DNA from: Candidatus Absconditabacterales bacterium
GTDB lineage: Bacteria > Patescibacteriota > Gracilibacteria > Absconditabacterales > Absconditicoccaceae
Assembly: GCA_937923605.1 (NCBI GenBank)
Contig: CALDTY010000007.1
Span: forward strand, 1 to 55,060
Reading direction: 5' to 3'
DNA: 55,060 nt
A program made the position numbers and the translations under genes. Under the pieces are notes generated by a model that was given only the letters and a program-made list of their open reading frames with translations, ran no database searches and was not told where the DNA came from. Each line of letters begins with the position of its first letter. Position 1 is the first letter of the stretch. Below are positions 54,606 to 55,060 of this stretch, one piece after another.

Positions 54606-54689
54606 AACGTAGATTTATTCCTAAAAAAAATTTTACAACTCTACTCCCCTTAGATATGGGTTATTTTCGAGTTGCTTACTTAAATATGA

Positions 54690-54722
54690 TTCATGTATAT
54701 AAATGTTATTATAAAATGCAAT
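54690..54722 (-). promoter_or_regulatory. Probable promoter for rpsL
   Basis: On the minus strand TTGCAT (near 54722) is followed after about 16 bases by TATATA/TATACA (near 54695). It lies between the terminator of the upstream gene and rpsL and would give a leader of roughly 85 bases. Confidence 0.45.
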
Positions 54723-54755
54723 AAAAAAAACACCAATCTTCACGAGTGGTGTTTT
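54723..54755 (-). terminator. Terminator upstream of rpsL
   Basis: AAAACACCA / TGGTGTTTT stem with an 11-base loop and an eight-base U-run on the minus strand. It ends the acidic-protein gene 17 bases after its stop. Confidence 0.85.
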
Positions 54756-54771
54756 AATCATTATATTCACT

Positions 54772-55060
54772 CTAAGCCCCAGTCTTAGGTAGAAATGCTG
54801 GTAGATCTAATAACTGCAATCCTGCTGAGTTATGTAAATCATTCTTATTATCTTCTACCTTTTCTTTCAATACCTCTATCACCTTCACTATCTCTTTCTC
54901 CTCTTGTGTAAATTCTATTTCTGGCTCTTGTATAACTTCTACTTCCACTTCTGGTTCAACTACCGGCTCTGGTCTAGGTCTTGGCGCTTCGTTTCCTCCT
55001 CACTGATCTCCTTCTACCACCATTATCGTGATTGCTTCCGGATCATGATCATCTTCATCT
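54772..55060 (-). CDS. C-terminal part of an acidic protein ending in LPKTGA
   Basis: The frame is open from the right edge to TAG 54772-54774, leaving about 95 residues. The visible part is rich in Pro and Glu (PRPRPEPVVEPEVEVEVIQE), then a charged helix (EEKEIVKVIEVLKEKVEDNK), and ends AFLPKTGA. The last residues look like a sortase LPxTG motif, but no hydrophobic helix and basic tail follow, so classic sortase anchoring is unlikely. The N-terminus is outside the window. Confidence 0.7.

Noticed and set aside
54772-54790. Classical sortase-anchored surface protein
   Set aside because: The LPKTG string is the last element of the protein; the hydrophobic helix and positive tail required for sorting are absent.

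Overview
The window comes from a bacterium that reads UGA as glycine (genetic code 25), which points to the Absconditabacteria (SR1) / Gracilibacteria (BD1-5) lineages of the Candidate Phyla Radiation. Direct evidence is that in-frame TGA falls on invariant glycines: the Walker A glycines of an ABC exporter, MoxR, HflX and YchF, the first G of GHVDHGKT in IF-2, TDSGGFQ of Tgt, and the ribosomal proteins. Every gene I could close ends in TAA or TAG. The DNA is AT-rich, gene spacing is tight and Shine-Dalgarno motifs are rare. Read with the standard code, most genes here break into fragments; I re-read all frames with TGA = Gly.

Layout. 1-6.5 kb: a gene tail, a 1,124-residue protein of unknown function, two exported or membrane proteins meeting tail to tail, and a histidine-phosphatase-like protein. 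6.6-16.8 kb: pth, an ABC exporter and one 2,648-residue protein on a single transcription unit. The giant has a PEP-synthase-type ATP-grasp domain followed by six phosphohistidine swivel domains separated by helical spacers, and no PEP-binding barrel; it is the most unusual object in the window. 17-24 kb: infB, cca, a HIT hydrolase, rplI and membrane or solute-binding-like proteins. 25-28.7 kb: a minus-strand operon of a 7TM-type membrane protein, small unknown proteins and a STAS protein, divergent from tgt. 30.4-36 kb: an RNHCP protein, then ATP synthase genes in the order atpB, atpE, atpF, a small ORF, atpH, atpA. The c subunit is a fused double hairpin with a glutamate in both helices of each hairpin; gamma, beta and epsilon genes are absent. 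A 6S-like RNA lies at about 36.1 kb.

36.2-51.3 kb: folD, Nudix, YdcF/SanA-type proteins, a BatA/BatB-like von Willebrand pair, DNA-3-methyladenine glycosylase, MoxR with DUF58, hflX, a PH-like membrane protein, a large exported protein and ychF. 51.5-54.6 kb: a translation block (tRNA-Lys, rpmB, rplY, rplS, two small basic proteins, rpsG, rpsL), then the end of an acidic protein running off the window.

Translation, tRNA maturation, energy conversion and envelope functions dominate. I see no prophage, insertion sequence or CRISPR array. Novelty is concentrated in the giant swivel-domain protein, the ATP synthase locus and several unrecognised membrane or exported proteins.
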